Assembly: GCF_001550065.1 (NCBI RefSeq)
Contig: NZ_LRUB01000030.1
Coordinates: 1 to 64,000, forward strand
Direction of reading: 5' to 3'
DNA length: 64,000 nucleotides
Source of the DNA: Kordiimonas lipolytica
GTDB taxonomy: Bacteria > Pseudomonadota > Alphaproteobacteria > Sphingomonadales > Kordiimonadaceae
Notes under the pieces: model-generated
Seen by the model: only the letters and a program-made list of their open reading frames with translations
The model's database searches: none
Told to the model about the DNA's origin: nothing
Part shown: in pieces, positions 25,627-34,908 of the stretch
Layout of the letters: each line of letters starts with the position of its first letter
Numbering within the stretch: the stretch's first letter is position 1
Program-made: the position numbers and the translations under genes

Positions 25627-26164
25627 CGGCTTCCCCCGCCAGCTTGAGCACGAAGGACTTGAGCTTTGTGGCATCGTCTTCACTCAGCGCCGGAATTTTC
25701 ATGTCGGCAGATCCGCCGCCCGCAGTGAAAAACTTCAGCGTCGACAGGCCAAAGAATCGCTCAATGGGGTTGCGCTCAACCTCCACATGCTGGATGCGGT
25801 TGAAGGGCAACGCGACGCGCTTCTGCCAGATCACGCCGGACATGTAATGGATGTCCTGCTCGCGGACGGCATATCCCGCGTGCCGCGCTTCAAGCGAACA
25901 GATAATAAAGATGAACGGCAGTACAGCAAGCGGCAAGGCAAAGCCCCAAGGGGCGGCAAGGAAGCTGCTTTCAATCTTGCCGATGGCCAGAAGCACGGTG
26001 AAGGCGATGCTGGGAATGGCCCAGATCATAAGGCTTTCGGTAACAAGTTTCAGCGCGTACCGGGCATGCAGGGGTTCAAAATTGATGTCGCTGGCCGTCG
26101 GGATTTCGTGCGCCGGCACTTGTGTGTTTGAAAAGCTATGCTCTGCCACTGATATGTCCCCCAT
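25613..26164 (-). CDS. PH-domain membrane protein (YdbS-like, bPH_2)
   Basis: This protein has two membrane helices (about residues 42-62 and 73-93 from ATG 26164) followed by one bacterial PH domain with the family pattern VALPFNRIQHVEVERNPIER. The start is uncertain: the frame extends to 26230, and a GTG 15 bases inside has a better purine-rich site (GGGGGAC). It precedes and overlaps the YdbT-like gene, as in other bacteria. Confidence 0.84.
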   Translation of the reverse strand: MGDISVAEHSFSNTQVPAHEIPTASDINFEPLHARYALKLVTESLMIWAIPSIAFTVLLAIGKIESSFLAAPWGFALPLAVLPFIFIICSLEARHAGYAVREQDIHYMSGVIWQKRVALPFNRIQHVEVERNPIERFFGLSTLKFFTAGGGSADMKIPALSEDDATKLKSFVLKLAGEADDRA

Positions 26165-26307
26165 CCGTCCGCAACCCTCAATAGCTCCCCAGCCAAAGGT
26201 CACGGATTTTATTCCTGTTAACGCATCCATGCTTGAATGCCTCTCCTATAGCTGGGTATAAGGCACGGAATGCGCAAGAGGCGCAAGACATGCGGTAAAG
26301 AGGCACC

Positions 26308-28143
26308 ATGGCACCACCGATATTAAGCTTGAAGGATATTGACCTGCATTGGGGCGCAGACCCGGTGCTGGACAAGCTTGAGATGCATATTGGCGCGAAT
26401 GAGCGCCTGTGCCTCGTGGGCCGGAACGGTACAGGTAAATCCACGCTTCTGAAGCTGGTGGCTGGCATCATCGAGGCCGACGGCGGCGAACGCTGGGTCC
26501 AGCCGGGGGTGCGCATCGCCTATCTGCCGCAGGAGCCAGACGCCAGCCAGTATGCCACGCTGAAGGATTATATCGTTGCGGGCCTGCCGGAGGACGAGCA
26601 GGACCAGACGTACCGCGCCGACGTGCTGATTGAGGACTTGAGCGTGGCGGGTGACGCAGACCCCAAGACGGCATCTGGCGGGGAACTGAGGCGCGCGGCG
26701 CTCGCCCGCACGCTGATTGGTGAGCCAGACCTGCTGCTTCTGGACGAGCCCACCAACCATATGGATATCGCCACCATCGAATGGCTGGAGGATTATCTGA
26801 AGGCCTGGCGCGGCGCGATGGTGCTGATCAGCCACGACCGGACCTTCCTGAATAACCTTGCAAGCGCCTGCCTGTGGCTTGATCGCGGCAAGATCAGGCG
26901 GCTGGATGAAGGCTTCGACAAGTTCGAAGCCTGGCAGGAAAAGGTTTACGGCGAAGAAGCCGAAGCGCTGAAGAAGCTTGATAAATTCATCAAGGAAGAG
27001 ACCCGCTGGTCGGTGGAGGGTATCAGCGCCCGCCGGACCCGAAACCAGGGCCGCATGCGCCGTCTGCAGGGCCTGAGGCAGGAGCGCCGCGGTGTCATCA
27101 AGGCCACGGGGCAGGTGAATATCTCTATTGCGGGAGCGGATAAATCCGGCACACGGGTGATCGAGGCCAAGGGTATCTCGAAGGCGTTTGACGGCCGCAC
27201 GCTGTTTGAGGATTTCTCCATCCGCATCAACCGCGGTGACAGGGTTGGCATCATCGGCCCGAACGGCGCGGGTAAATCCACGCTCCTAAAGGTGCTCATC
27301 GGCGAGATGGAGCCCGACAGCGGCGAGATCAAGCGCGGCACCAACCTTGAAACACTGGTGATCGACCAGAAGCGCGCCGACCTCAAGGACGATATGACCA
27401 TCATGGATGTGCTCACGGGCGGTCGCGGCGAATGGGTGCATATCGGCGACGAGACCAAACACATCATGTCCTACCTGAAGGACTTCCTGTTCGACCCCTC
27501 GGTTGCCAATACCCCTGTGTCGGCGCTTTCGGGCGGAGAGCGGAACCGGCTTCTGATCGCCAAGAACTTCGCCCGCCCGTCGAACCTGATGATCCTTGAT
27601 GAGCCGACAAACGACCTGGATATGGACACGCTCGACCTCTTGCAGGAAGTGCTGGCCGATTATAAAGGCACGATCCTTCTGGTGAGCCACGACCGGGACT
27701 TTCTGGACCGCGTGGTGACAAGTTCGATCGTCATGGAAGGCGACGGCACAGCCACCGAATATGCCGGGGGTTACACAGATTATCTGGCTCAGAAGAAGCT
27801 GTCAGCGCCGCAGAAGGCCGAGCCGAAGCCTGAGAAGACCAAGCCAGAGAAGGCAACAGTGGTGTCCATCACGGACGCGCCCCAGAATGCCGCGCGTAAG
27901 AAAGCCACCAAGCTTTCCTACAAGGACCAGCGGGAGCTCGATCACCTGCCGGCGGAAGTGGAAGCCCTGAGCCAACAGCTGCAGCAGATGGAAGCCGAGC
28001 TTTCTGACCCCGGGCTTTACGCCAAGGACCCGGCCCGGTTTAATGCGCTCAGCAAAGAGCTTGAGGCCAAGCGGGACGCGCTTGACGAAAAGGAAATGCG
28101 CTGGCTGGAGCTGGAAGAACTTAAAGAAAGCCTAGAGGGATGA
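26308..28143 (+). CDS. uup: ABC-F family ATPase (Uup-like)
   Basis: The 611-residue protein has two ABC cassettes without membrane segments. Walker A motifs are VGRNGTGKSTLLKL and IGPNGAGKSTLLKV; signatures are SGGELRRAALARTLI and SGGERNRLLIAKNF; Walker B motifs end in LLDEPTNH and ILDEPTND. A Uup-type C-terminal coiled coil follows (about residues 540-611, LPAEVEALSQQLQQMEAEL). Such proteins act on ribosomes and affect DNA transposon excision. The next gene overlaps its stop by 4 bases. Confidence 0.93.
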   Translation: MAPPILSLKDIDLHWGADPVLDKLEMHIGANERLCLVGRNGTGKSTLLKLVAGIIEADGGERWVQPGVRIAYLPQEPDASQYATLKDYIVAGLPEDEQDQTYRADVLIEDLSVAGDADPKTASGGELRRAALARTLIGEPDLLLLDEPTNHMDIATIEWLEDYLKAWRGAMVLISHDRTFLNNLASACLWLDRGKIRRLDEGFDKFEAWQEKVYGEEAEALKKLDKFIKEETRWSVEGISARRTRNQGRMRRLQGLRQERRGVIKATGQVNISIAGADKSGTRVIEAKGISKAFDGRTLFEDFSIRINRGDRVGIIGPNGAGKSTLLKVLIGEMEPDSGEIKRGTNLETLVIDQKRADLKDDMTIMDVLTGGRGEWVHIGDETKHIMSYLKDFLFDPSVANTPVSALSGGERNRLLIAKNFARPSNLMILDEPTNDLDMDTLDLLQEVLADYKGTILLVSHDRDFLDRVVTSSIVMEGDGTATEYAGGYTDYLAQKKLSAPQKAEPKPEKTKPEKATVVSITDAPQNAARKKATKLSYKDQRELDHLPAEVEALSQQLQQMEAELSDPGLYAKDPARFNALSKELEAKRDALDEKEMRWLELEELKESLEG

Positions 28144-28940
28144 GGGACGCGCTGGCCGAACTGGGATGGTTTGGCCTGATGCAGGCGCGGGCCTGCCTGT
28201 TTGGCGCGCTGCTGATTGTCCTGATCCTGCTGACGCGCTGGCTGTGGCCTGAGAATGCCCCGCTTGCGCGCTATGACTTCCTGTTCCTGGCAGCGCTCTT
28301 GATCCAGGTCATCATGCTCAGGTTCCGGCTGGAGACCTGGGAAGAGGCCAAGGTGATCCTGGTGTTTCATATCGTCGGCACAGCGATGGAGCTCTATAAA
28401 ACCTCGACCGGGTCCTGGATGTATCCGGAAGAGAACCTGATCCGCATCGCCGGTGTGCCGCTGTTCTCTGGCTTTATGTATGCCTCAGTCGGCAGCTATT
28501 TTGCACGTGTCTGGCGGCTGTTTGATTTTCGCTTCACCGGATACCCGCCAACTTGGGTCACTGTGGTCCTGTCGGCGGTGATTTATATCAATTTCTTCAC
28601 CCACCAGCATTTCTTCGATCTCAGATATATGCTGTTTGTTGCTGTGATGCTGATCTTTGGCCGCACCTGGGTGTATTTCACGTCCGCCAGTGGCGTTCGC
28701 CGCCGTTTGCCGCTGATGTTTGCGCTTGTGTGCATTGCGACTGTAATCTGGGGTGCCGAGAACTTCAGCACCTTCGGGCGTGTCTGGGTCTATCCGCATC
28801 AGGTGAACGAGTGGGACTTTGTGCATGCGTCAAAGCTGGGGTCCTGGTTCCTGCTGATGATCATCTCCGGCGTGCTTGTCAGCCTGGTGCAGCGCCCCAA
28901 GGCGGAAGTGCGCCTAGAGGTCCGCGAGCGCGACACCTAA
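28140..28940 (+). CDS. DUF817 family membrane protein
   Basis: The 266-residue protein has about eight membrane helices and the family-typical stretches FHIVGTAMELYKTSTGSW and GRVWVYPHQVNEWDFVHAS. The function of DUF817 is not known. It overlaps the uup stop (ATGA) and is probably cotranscribed. The final 27 bases overlap the end of the convergent DUF4112 gene at 28914. Confidence 0.86.
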   Translation: MRDALAELGWFGLMQARACLFGALLIVLILLTRWLWPENAPLARYDFLFLAALLIQVIMLRFRLETWEEAKVILVFHIVGTAMELYKTSTGSWMYPEENLIRIAGVPLFSGFMYASVGSYFARVWRLFDFRFTGYPPTWVTVVLSAVIYINFFTHQHFFDLRYMLFVAVMLIFGRTWVYFTSASGVRRRLPLMFALVCIATVIWGAENFSTFGRVWVYPHQVNEWDFVHASKLGSWFLLMIISGVLVSLVQRPKAEVRLEVRERDT

Positions 28941-29294
28941 ATCCTTTTCCATCAGGCGGATATTGCGTTCGTTGGCCTTGAAACCAATGTCGAACAGGTC
29001 GCCGACAATTGGAATCGTGCCGATGACCCAGTCAATCACCAGGTTGCCCAGCATGCGTGCGATGAAGCGCCGGCTGACCCCAATCCGGAAAGCCTCGAAA
29101 ATGATGTAAGCCGCCATCCCGGCGGTGACAGTATCGCCCACCACAGGCACCAGGCCAAAAAGGCTGTCCAGGCCGAAGCGAATATCTGTGCCGGGAATGC
29201 GGAACTGGCTGTCCAGAAGACGCGCAAGCCTGTGAACGCGCTTTGCCCTCTTGCGGTCTTTGTCTGTCAATCTGTTGTGGCCAAATGCTGCCAT
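28914..29294 (-). CDS. DUF4112 family protein
   Basis: From ATG 29294 (AGGA 6 bases upstream) the product is 126 residues. An ATG at 29324 has no binding site and would overlap the upstream gene. Two hydrophobic segments are seen (FGLVPVVGDTVTAGMAAYII and VIGTIPIVGDLFDIGFKA), with the repeated P-VGD pattern that marks DUF4112. The function is unknown. It follows the FocA/NirC-like gene by 13 bases and ends inside the convergent DUF817 gene. Confidence 0.86.
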   Translation of the reverse strand: MAAFGHNRLTDKDRKRAKRVHRLARLLDSQFRIPGTDIRFGLDSLFGLVPVVGDTVTAGMAAYIIFEAFRIGVSRRFIARMLGNLVIDWVIGTIPIVGDLFDIGFKANERNIRLMEKDLGVALADL

Positions 29295-29307
29295 CTTTGT
29301 CCTGTCT

Positions 29308-30093
29308 TCAACTGGTGCGGCCATAAACGAACCAGTAAACAAGGGCAACCAGCCCGCCGCCGCCAACAATGTTGCCTGCCGTAACCCAGACCAGGTTGGT
29401 CATGAGGCCCGCGCCGTCCCACACGATGCCACCATCCAGCATCGCAACCGGGATCACATACATATTGGCGACCGAGTGCTCAAATCCAAGGGCGACAAAT
29501 GCGGCGATGGGCAAGACAATGGCCAGAATCTTGTCGGTTACGCTGTGGGCGGCGAAACACAGCCAAACGGCAAGGCACACCAGCACATTGCAGAGCACGC
29601 CGCGGAAGAAGGCCTGATCGGTCGGAAGCGAAAGCTTCGACGCCGCGATGGAGGCCGCCGTTTCGCTAACGGCACCGCCCGCCATGTCATAGATGCCGGA
29701 AAGCACCACAAGCGCTGCCGTGCCTAAGGCGCCGACAAGGTTCCCGACATAGACAATGCCCCAGTTGCGCAGAAGTGCCGCAAGGGTGATCTGCCGGTCC
29801 GCCCAGGCCATGACGATCAGGTTATTGCCGGTGAACAGTTCCGCCCCCGCCACAATTACCAATATCAGGCCGGTGGAAAACACAAGACCACCCAGCAGCC
29901 GGGCCGGGCCAAAACCAAGCGGGCTGCCAGTCATGGTCAGGGTATAGAAGACCGCCCCAAATGCGATGAAGGCACCAGCCAGAACCGCCAGCACGAAGGT
30001 TTTTCGCGCGGGCTGCGACACCTTCGCGACCCCGGCATCTTCTATGCGTTTCGCGATCTCCGCGGGCTTATAGGCATCAACGTCATAGGCCAT
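29308..30093 (-). CDS. Formate/nitrite transporter family protein (FocA/NirC)
   Basis: The 261-residue protein has six membrane helices and the FNT-family arrangement, including VIVAGAELFTGNNLIV (the helix 2 break) and GFEHSVANMYVIPVAM (the helix 5 break with the central pore His region). FNT proteins pass formate, nitrite or hydrosulfide as pentamers. No formate or nitrite enzyme gene is nearby, so the substrate is unspecified. The DUF4112 gene follows 13 bases later. Confidence 0.92.
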   Translation of the reverse strand: MAYDVDAYKPAEIAKRIEDAGVAKVSQPARKTFVLAVLAGAFIAFGAVFYTLTMTGSPLGFGPARLLGGLVFSTGLILVIVAGAELFTGNNLIVMAWADRQITLAALLRNWGIVYVGNLVGALGTAALVVLSGIYDMAGGAVSETAASIAASKLSLPTDQAFFRGVLCNVLVCLAVWLCFAAHSVTDKILAIVLPIAAFVALGFEHSVANMYVIPVAMLDGGIVWDGAGLMTNLVWVTAGNIVGGGGLVALVYWFVYGRTS

Positions 30094-30213
30094 GGATGGT
30101 CTCCCTTATCGCTTGATTTTTTGTTGTGTCTATTTGTGCCCTGACACTTATTGCTATTATTTTATGAAGCGATGCGTGAAAAAGCGAGCCTTTCATAGAT
30201 GGGAGAGGCATTG

Positions 30214-30714
30214 ATGGCAGAGGAAGCAACGGTGACAGACATAAACCTGGAAATCAGGGCCGAAGAAGACGCAGTCCCCTTCATGGACCTTCTTTTGCAG
30301 GCAGACCCATCACCCGCCATGGTTATGGACTATCTGGCTGACGGCACGCTTTTCAGCGCCACCTGGGACGGTGTCGTGGTTGGTGTTTTTGTGTTGATGC
30401 ATCTTGGCGATGTGAAGTGGGAGCTGAAGAATATCTCCGTCGCGCCGGAGTGGCAGGGGAAGGGTGTTGGCAAGGCACTCCTTCGGGCCGCTATTGAGGA
30501 AGCGCGCAAGGAAGGCGCCAAGCTTCTGGATGTGGGCACGGGAAATTCCAGTATCGACCAGCTTGCCTTCTACCAGAAGATGGGGTTTCGCATGCGACGG
30601 ATCGCCAAAAACTATTACACGCTGAATTACCCTGAGCCGATCTTTGAGAACGGTATCCAGTGCCGTGACATGGTGGTGTTGACGTTCGACCTGGATGAAA
30701 CAGATGATTATTGA
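30214..30714 (+). CDS. GNAT-family N-acetyltransferase
   Basis: From ATG 30214 (GAGAGG 6 bases upstream; an ATG at 30199 is weaker) the 166-residue product has the full GNAT layout, including the acetyl-CoA loop VAPEWQGKGVGKALLRAAIE and the final AFYQKMGFRMR. It transfers an acetyl group to an amine; the acceptor is unknown. The last residues are acidic (DLDETDDY). It is not closely linked to its neighbours. Confidence 0.88.
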   Translation: MAEEATVTDINLEIRAEEDAVPFMDLLLQADPSPAMVMDYLADGTLFSATWDGVVVGVFVLMHLGDVKWELKNISVAPEWQGKGVGKALLRAAIEEARKEGAKLLDVGTGNSSIDQLAFYQKMGFRMRRIAKNYYTLNYPEPIFENGIQCRDMVVLTFDLDETDDY

Positions 30715-30911
30715 GCCTAGGTCGGAGTCGCTGCCCCCGCACCCGTCTGGCAGTGTCCGCTGTGCCTTTCGTGTAGTTTTAACATAACCGGCGATGGGTG
30801 AATACAACCGGTCTGGTTGAATTTATAGCCCACATGCAGCTTTCACCTTGTCACGGCCATCTGCTGCGCTACCCTTTAAGGGCCGATGGGGGCAGTGTTT
30901 GAGGTGGATGT

Positions 30912-31094
30912 ATGGCCAGAGGCAGCAAAAAGGCAGCGGCTGATAAGGGTGCAGAAGCACCAGGTACCCAAAATGGGAACACAAGCGGGGCGAAGCCCCA
31001 AAAAGCGAAGAAAAAAGGCGGCAGCCTGTTTCTTTGGATATTGGCGTCAATCACGATTGCCGCGCTTTGGTGGGCCCAGCACGCAATGGCTTGA
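30912..31094 (+). CDS. Small single-helix membrane protein
   Basis: The 60-residue product has a Lys/Ala-rich N-terminal half (GSKKAAADKGAEAP, KPQKAKKKGG) and a C-terminal membrane helix (SLFLWILASITIAALWWAQ). GAGGTGG lies 5 bases before ATG 30912, which supports translation. I recognise no family; topology would put the basic part in the cytoplasm. Confidence 0.6.
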   Translation: MARGSKKAAADKGAEAPGTQNGNTSGAKPQKAKKKGGSLFLWILASITIAALWWAQHAMA

Positions 31095-31197
31095 CCTGTT
31101 ACGATTGCGGCTGGGAAATCAATTTTAGGGGAATATTGTAAGCTTTTCAGTTGAGCGCAGACTGAATGCATAGAGACCTGCATGCCAGGGGGTAACT

Positions 31198-31773
31198 ATG
31201 CAGCAAGCCATTCGAAACGCGGTACTGAACCCTATCCAGCTGATTTTCTATGCTTTCCATTTCTGGAAACCGGTGCGGCAGTTTGCGGCATCCACCCAGG
31301 CCTTCAGTTATCACAAGATCAACACAGATGCTTTCCTGCTTAAGGGGGCAATTGTCTATTTCATTCTTGAACTAATCGCCTTGCATTTCATTGTCATGAA
31401 GCTGGCACCCGAAGTTCTGTGGCAGGTGTTTGCTATTGGTGTGTTCACCATTCTTTATTTTGTCGGGATGTTGGTGGCTTGGCGGCTGTGGCCCGTAACG
31501 CTGTCGGGTAACGGGCTGACCGTTCGGACCGGGCTTGGTAACCTGTATCATATTGAGCTTGCGGATATCGAAAGCGTGCAGGCTTCAGCGGCTGGGATCG
31601 ACGTGGCGGAGGACGCCAACATACTTAAACTGACGATCCTGGCGCAGCCAAATGTGTTGATCCGGGTAAAGCCGGGCGGGCTTCCGCGAAACGGTTTGTT
31701 CCGAAAAACCCCCTATGACGGCATCGCCTTTTTTTTGGATGACCCGGAAAGCTTCCGGAAAGCATTGGCGTAA
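31198..31773 (+). CDS. Membrane protein of unknown function
   Basis: The 191-residue protein has two membrane helices (about residues 50-70 and 75-97) and a C-terminal cytoplasmic segment with strands VTLSGNGLTVRTGLGNLYHI and KLTILAQPNVLIRV resembling a PH-like domain. It may be distantly related to the PH-domain pair at 24061-26164, but this is a guess. The convergent gene ends 5 bases away with no terminator between. Confidence 0.7.
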   Translation: MQQAIRNAVLNPIQLIFYAFHFWKPVRQFAASTQAFSYHKINTDAFLLKGAIVYFILELIALHFIVMKLAPEVLWQVFAIGVFTILYFVGMLVAWRLWPVTLSGNGLTVRTGLGNLYHIELADIESVQASAAGIDVAEDANILKLTILAQPNVLIRVKPGGLPRNGLFRKTPYDGIAFFLDDPESFRKALA

Positions 31774-31778
31774 TCTAC

Positions 31779-32219
31779 TTAGTTGGCAGATTCCTTGCTC
31801 TTGCACGCGAAATACTCTTCCTGCAAGGGATGAGGGGCATAGGAAAATGAATTTTCCAGCGTGCCATCTTTTCGGAGGACGAAGGTGGTCCGTGTACTAA
31901 CGCTATGAGCAGTGTAACCGGTTTCGCAGCTTTTTGTTTGGGTGTTTGTGTGAAACTCGACGCCAACTACGCCCTCTGGTCCGGCGTTTTCCTTCAGTTT
32001 GACCGCTTGACCGGGAGCGATGTTTCCCAGTTGATGCTGTTTTTGAGCAATGCTGACTGTGACCTTCTCTAGCGCGAAGGAGCTTTCGTTAATCACGATA
32101 ACCTTGTTGGAAGCAAATGCTGAAAACCAAATGCTGATGAGCACAGGCGACGAAGCCAGTAGAATGACAGTGCTGACAACTGCCAATGCAACTAGAATTT
32201 TTCGTCTATTGGCTTTCAT
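31779..32219 (-). CDS. Membrane-anchored periplasmic protein of unknown function
   Basis: The 146-residue product has one N-terminal helix (residues 9-30, after a basic KANRRK) and a periplasmic domain that is beta-rich and contains two Cys (KSCETGYTAHS and YFACKSKESAN) able to form a disulfide. No family is recognised. Base composition is less GC-rich than that of the neighbours. It lies 6 bases after the GFA-type gene's stop and may be cotranscribed with it. Confidence 0.66.
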   Translation of the reverse strand: MKANRRKILVALAVVSTVILLASSPVLISIWFSAFASNKVIVINESSFALEKVTVSIAQKQHQLGNIAPGQAVKLKENAGPEGVVGVEFHTNTQTKSCETGYTAHSVSTRTTFVLRKDGTLENSFSYAPHPLQEEYFACKSKESAN

Positions 32220-32225
32220 GGTGCT

Positions 32226-32666
32226 CTAAAGCCCTACGTCCCAACAGTCCTTGATCCGCACATCGCCGATCCACAGCTTGTCCCAGCGGGCGAGCTTCTC
32301 ATTCTTGCCCAGAAGCTTGGGCGAGGCGGGCTCGGTCGGCGCGAATTCGTCTCGGCTATCCATGATGCGGGCGTTGAAAGCGCCTTTCCTGGTGCCTTCA
32401 ATATCGCAGGTTACGGCGGTTACCACGCCGCAGCGCTGGCACAGCCAGAAACGCGCGCTTTCCGACCCTTGCTCAAACAGGCTGATGGCCGCCTCGTTCT
32501 GGATTTCGATTTCCATGCTGGCCTTCGGGATGGATACCCAGGCTGCACCATTCATGGTGCAGAAGTCGCAGTCGCAGGCGCGGGGCGTCAGGTGGCTTGG
32601 CGTCTCGTCGCACGTAACACGCACGGCGATGTTGCCGCAGTAACAGCTGCCTTCCAGATGTGTCAT
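32226..32666 (-). CDS. GFA/CENP-V family zinc protein
   Basis: The 146-residue protein shows the GFA zinc-binding cysteines in GSCYCGN, ACDCDFC and WLCQRCG. The family includes glutathione-dependent formaldehyde-activating enzyme, but most members have no assigned substrate. ATG 32666 is chosen over an adjacent ATG at 32669 because GGGAG is then 6 bases away. Confidence 0.88.
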   Translation of the reverse strand: MTHLEGSCYCGNIAVRVTCDETPSHLTPRACDCDFCTMNGAAWVSIPKASMEIEIQNEAAISLFEQGSESARFWLCQRCGVVTAVTCDIEGTRKGAFNARIMDSRDEFAPTEPASPKLLGKNEKLARWDKLWIGDVRIKDCWDVGL

Positions 32667-32730
32667 CATACGCTCCCGTCCTGTTCTTCGTGTGCGGCTG
32701 AAGTTTACATGGATTATATGCAGCTAGCAT

Positions 32731-32754
32731 AGGGAAAATCCCGCAATTTTCCCT
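32731..32754. other. Perfect 8-bp inverted repeat
   Basis: AGGGAAAA and TTTTCCCT flank 8 bases in the divergent gap between the GFA gene and yebC. It could be an operator for either gene or a hairpin in a leader. Confidence 0.4.
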
Positions 32755-32898
32755 GTTCAAGTGCCTTAAATCTGCTAAGAAGAGTGCCAACACCGGCTGG
32801 CTGCATCCGCGCCGCTGTGCTTCAATGTGTATTCAAGGGCTTCGAGGGACGTCTGTCTCTGGCCCGTGAGTCTAAAACGGGACTATCAGAGGGTAACC

Positions 32899-33651
32899 AT
32901 GGCAGGTCATTCCAAATTTAAAAACATCATGCACCGCAAAGGTGCGCAGGACAAAAAGCGTTCGAAGATTTTCTCCAAACTGAGCCGTGAGATCACGGTG
33001 GCCGCGAAGATGGGCGGTGAGGACATCGACAGCAACCCACGCCTTCGTCTGGCTGTTGCGAACGCCAAATCCCAGTCCATGCCGAAAGACAATATCGAAC
33101 GCGCAATCCAGAAAGCATCGGGTGGCGACGCCGAAAACTATGACGAGATGCGCTATGAAGGATACGGCTCCGGCGGTGTTGGCGTGATCGTTGAAGCGCT
33201 TACGGACAACCGTAACCGCACAGCATCCGAAGTACGCACCATCTTCAACAAGGCGGGCGGTAACATGGGTGAAAGCGGCAGTGTGAACTTCATGTTCGAC
33301 CGGGTTGGCGAAATCACATACCCGGCTGACGCGGCAGATGCTGACGCCATGTTCGAAGCAGCACTTGAAGCTGGCGCGGAAGAGGTTGAAAGCGATGATG
33401 ACGGCCACGCCATCTACACCGAAGGCGCAGACCTGCACGCTGTTGTGGAGGCACTGACCGCGGCGCTGGGCAAAGAGCCCGACAACGCAAACCTGATCTG
33501 GAAGCCGAAGGAGCCGATCGAGCTCGATAAAGACGGCGCCGAGAAAATGATGCGCCTGATTGATGCGCTCGAAGACAATGACGACGTCCAGACCGTGTAT
33601 GGCAACTACACGATTCCGGAAAGCGTTCTGGCAGAACTGGACGCCGAATAA
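32899..33651 (+). CDS. yebC: YebC/PmpR-type regulatory and translation-associated protein
   Basis: From ATG 32899 the 250-residue product begins [20 protein letters not shown], the standard YebC start, and contains [15 protein letters not shown] and [20 protein letters not shown]. An upstream in-frame opening from 32827 has no binding site. YebC proteins act as transcriptional regulators in some bacteria and assist ribosomes at proline-rich stretches in others. It precedes ruvC, the usual order in proteobacteria. Confidence 0.95.
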   Translation: MAGHSKFKNIMHRKGAQDKKRSKIFSKLSREITVAAKMGGEDIDSNPRLRLAVANAKSQSMPKDNIERAIQKASGGDAENYDEMRYEGYGSGGVGVIVEALTDNRNRTASEVRTIFNKAGGNMGESGSVNFMFDRVGEITYPADAADADAMFEAALEAGAEEVESDDDGHAIYTEGADLHAVVEALTAALGKEPDNANLIWKPKEPIELDKDGAEKMMRLIDALEDNDDVQTVYGNYTIPESVLAELDAE

Positions 33652-33661
33652 AGATCAACTG

Positions 33662-33743
33662 GTCACTCGCCGGCTTGATCGGCGAGTCCACGTTTGAGCC
33701 AGGCGAAAGGATCATGGATTCGCCGATCCAGTCGGCGAATGAC
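33662..33743. repeat. REP/BIME-like inverted pair of palindromic units
   Basis: A 29-base unit beginning GTCAcTCGCCG lies on the plus strand at 33662-33690 and again on the minus strand at 33743-33715, with 25 of 29 positions identical. Each unit is itself a hairpin (ACTCGCCG/CGGCGAGT and ATTCGCCGA/TCGGCGAAT). A pair of inverted palindromic units between yebC and ruvC is the layout of extragenic REP/BIME elements. Confidence 0.72.
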
Positions 33744-33766
33744 GAACGACTAGAGGAAGGGCGCAC

Positions 33767-34264
33767 ATGAGGCTTTTGGGGATTGATCCTGGCTTGCGGA
33801 ACACGGGCTGGGGCATTGTTGAAAGTGTCGGTACACGGCTTTCCCATGTGGCCAATGGTGTCATCAAGTCTGACCCCAAGAAATCTCTTGCCGACCGTCT
33901 AGTGGAACTCTCCGAAGGCCTGGAGGCTGTGATTGCCGACTGGCAGCCCCGGTCCTGCGCGGTCGAGGAAACTTTCGTCAACAAGAACCCCACCTCAACC
34001 CTGAAACTTGGGCAGGCGCGCGGCATTGCGCTCCTCATTCCGGCGCGTGCGGGCCTACCGGTTGCCGAATATACGCCGAACCATGTGAAGAAGTCCGTCG
34101 TGGGCGTTGGGCATGCCGCGAAGGAGCAGGTGGATGCCATGGTGCAGGTTTTGCTGCCGGGTGTGAAAATTAATGGCCCGGATGCGGCAGATGCGCTTGC
34201 AGTTGCCATCTGTCATGCGCATCATGTCAGCACAATGAAAAATCTCGGGGGGATCAAATATTGA
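33767..34264 (+). CDS. ruvC: Holliday junction endonuclease RuvC
   Basis: The 165-residue protein has the RuvC motifs [15 protein letters not shown] (first catalytic Asp), [20 protein letters not shown] (Glu) and the C-terminal [16 protein letters not shown] (Asp pair). It cuts Holliday junctions together with RuvAB. The ruvA start overlaps its stop codon. Length is typical. Confidence 0.96.
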   Translation: MRLLGIDPGLRNTGWGIVESVGTRLSHVANGVIKSDPKKSLADRLVELSEGLEAVIADWQPRSCAVEETFVNKNPTSTLKLGQARGIALLIPARAGLPVAEYTPNHVKKSVVGVGHAAKEQVDAMVQVLLPGVKINGPDAADALAVAICHAHHVSTMKNLGGIKY

Positions 34265-34908
34265 TCGCGAAACTGACAGGCTTGCTTGACAGCACAGGTG
34301 AAGACTGGGCCATCATTGATGTGAACGGGGTTGGCTATCTGGTGCATAGCTCCAGCCGCAGCCTGTCCTCGCTGCCCGGCCGGGGCGAGGCCGCGCAGAT
34401 GCACATTGAAACCGTGGTGCGTGAAGATGCCATCACGCTGTTTGGTTTTGTCGATGTACTTGAGCGCGATATGTTCCGGCTTCTAACATCCGTGCAGGGT
34501 GTGGGCGCCAAGGTTGGTCTGGCGATCCTGTCGGCGCTTTCGCCCACCGAACTCCAGAACGCGATCGCAGCCCAGGACAAAACGGCCGTGTCTCGTGCCA
34601 AGGGTGTTGGCCCGAAAGTGGCGACGCGCATCGTCAACGAACTCAAAGACAAAGTCACCGGCCTGGTGTTTAGCCCTAAGGGTGTCGAAATGGGCACTAT
34701 GGGTGTGACCAAAAGTGCCCCGGATGGTGGTAGTGCCCAGAGTGCCCAACAGAGTGCCCTTGAGGACGCCGTATCGGCGCTTGTCAACCTCGGGTACAAG
34801 CGCGTGGAAGCGCATGGTGCCGTGGCCAAAGTCATGGGAGAATTCGGTGATGACGCAGATGTTGGCAAACTGGTGCCTGCGGCACTGAAGGAGCTGAGCA
34901 GCCTATGA
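34261..34908 (+). CDS. ruvA: Holliday junction DNA helicase subunit RuvA
   Basis: The 215-residue protein starts at TTG 34261, overlapping the ruvC stop. [20 protein letters not shown] opens the OB domain. The helix-hairpin-helix motifs are [17 protein letters not shown] and [17 protein letters not shown], and domain III ends [14 protein letters not shown]...LKELSSL. It binds four-way junctions and loads RuvB. ruvB overlaps by 4 bases. Confidence 0.95.
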   Translation: MIAKLTGLLDSTGEDWAIIDVNGVGYLVHSSSRSLSSLPGRGEAAQMHIETVVREDAITLFGFVDVLERDMFRLLTSVQGVGAKVGLAILSALSPTELQNAIAAQDKTAVSRAKGVGPKVATRIVNELKDKVTGLVFSPKGVEMGTMGVTKSAPDGGSAQSAQQSALEDAVSALVNLGYKRVEAHGAVAKVMGEFGDDADVGKLVPAALKELSSL

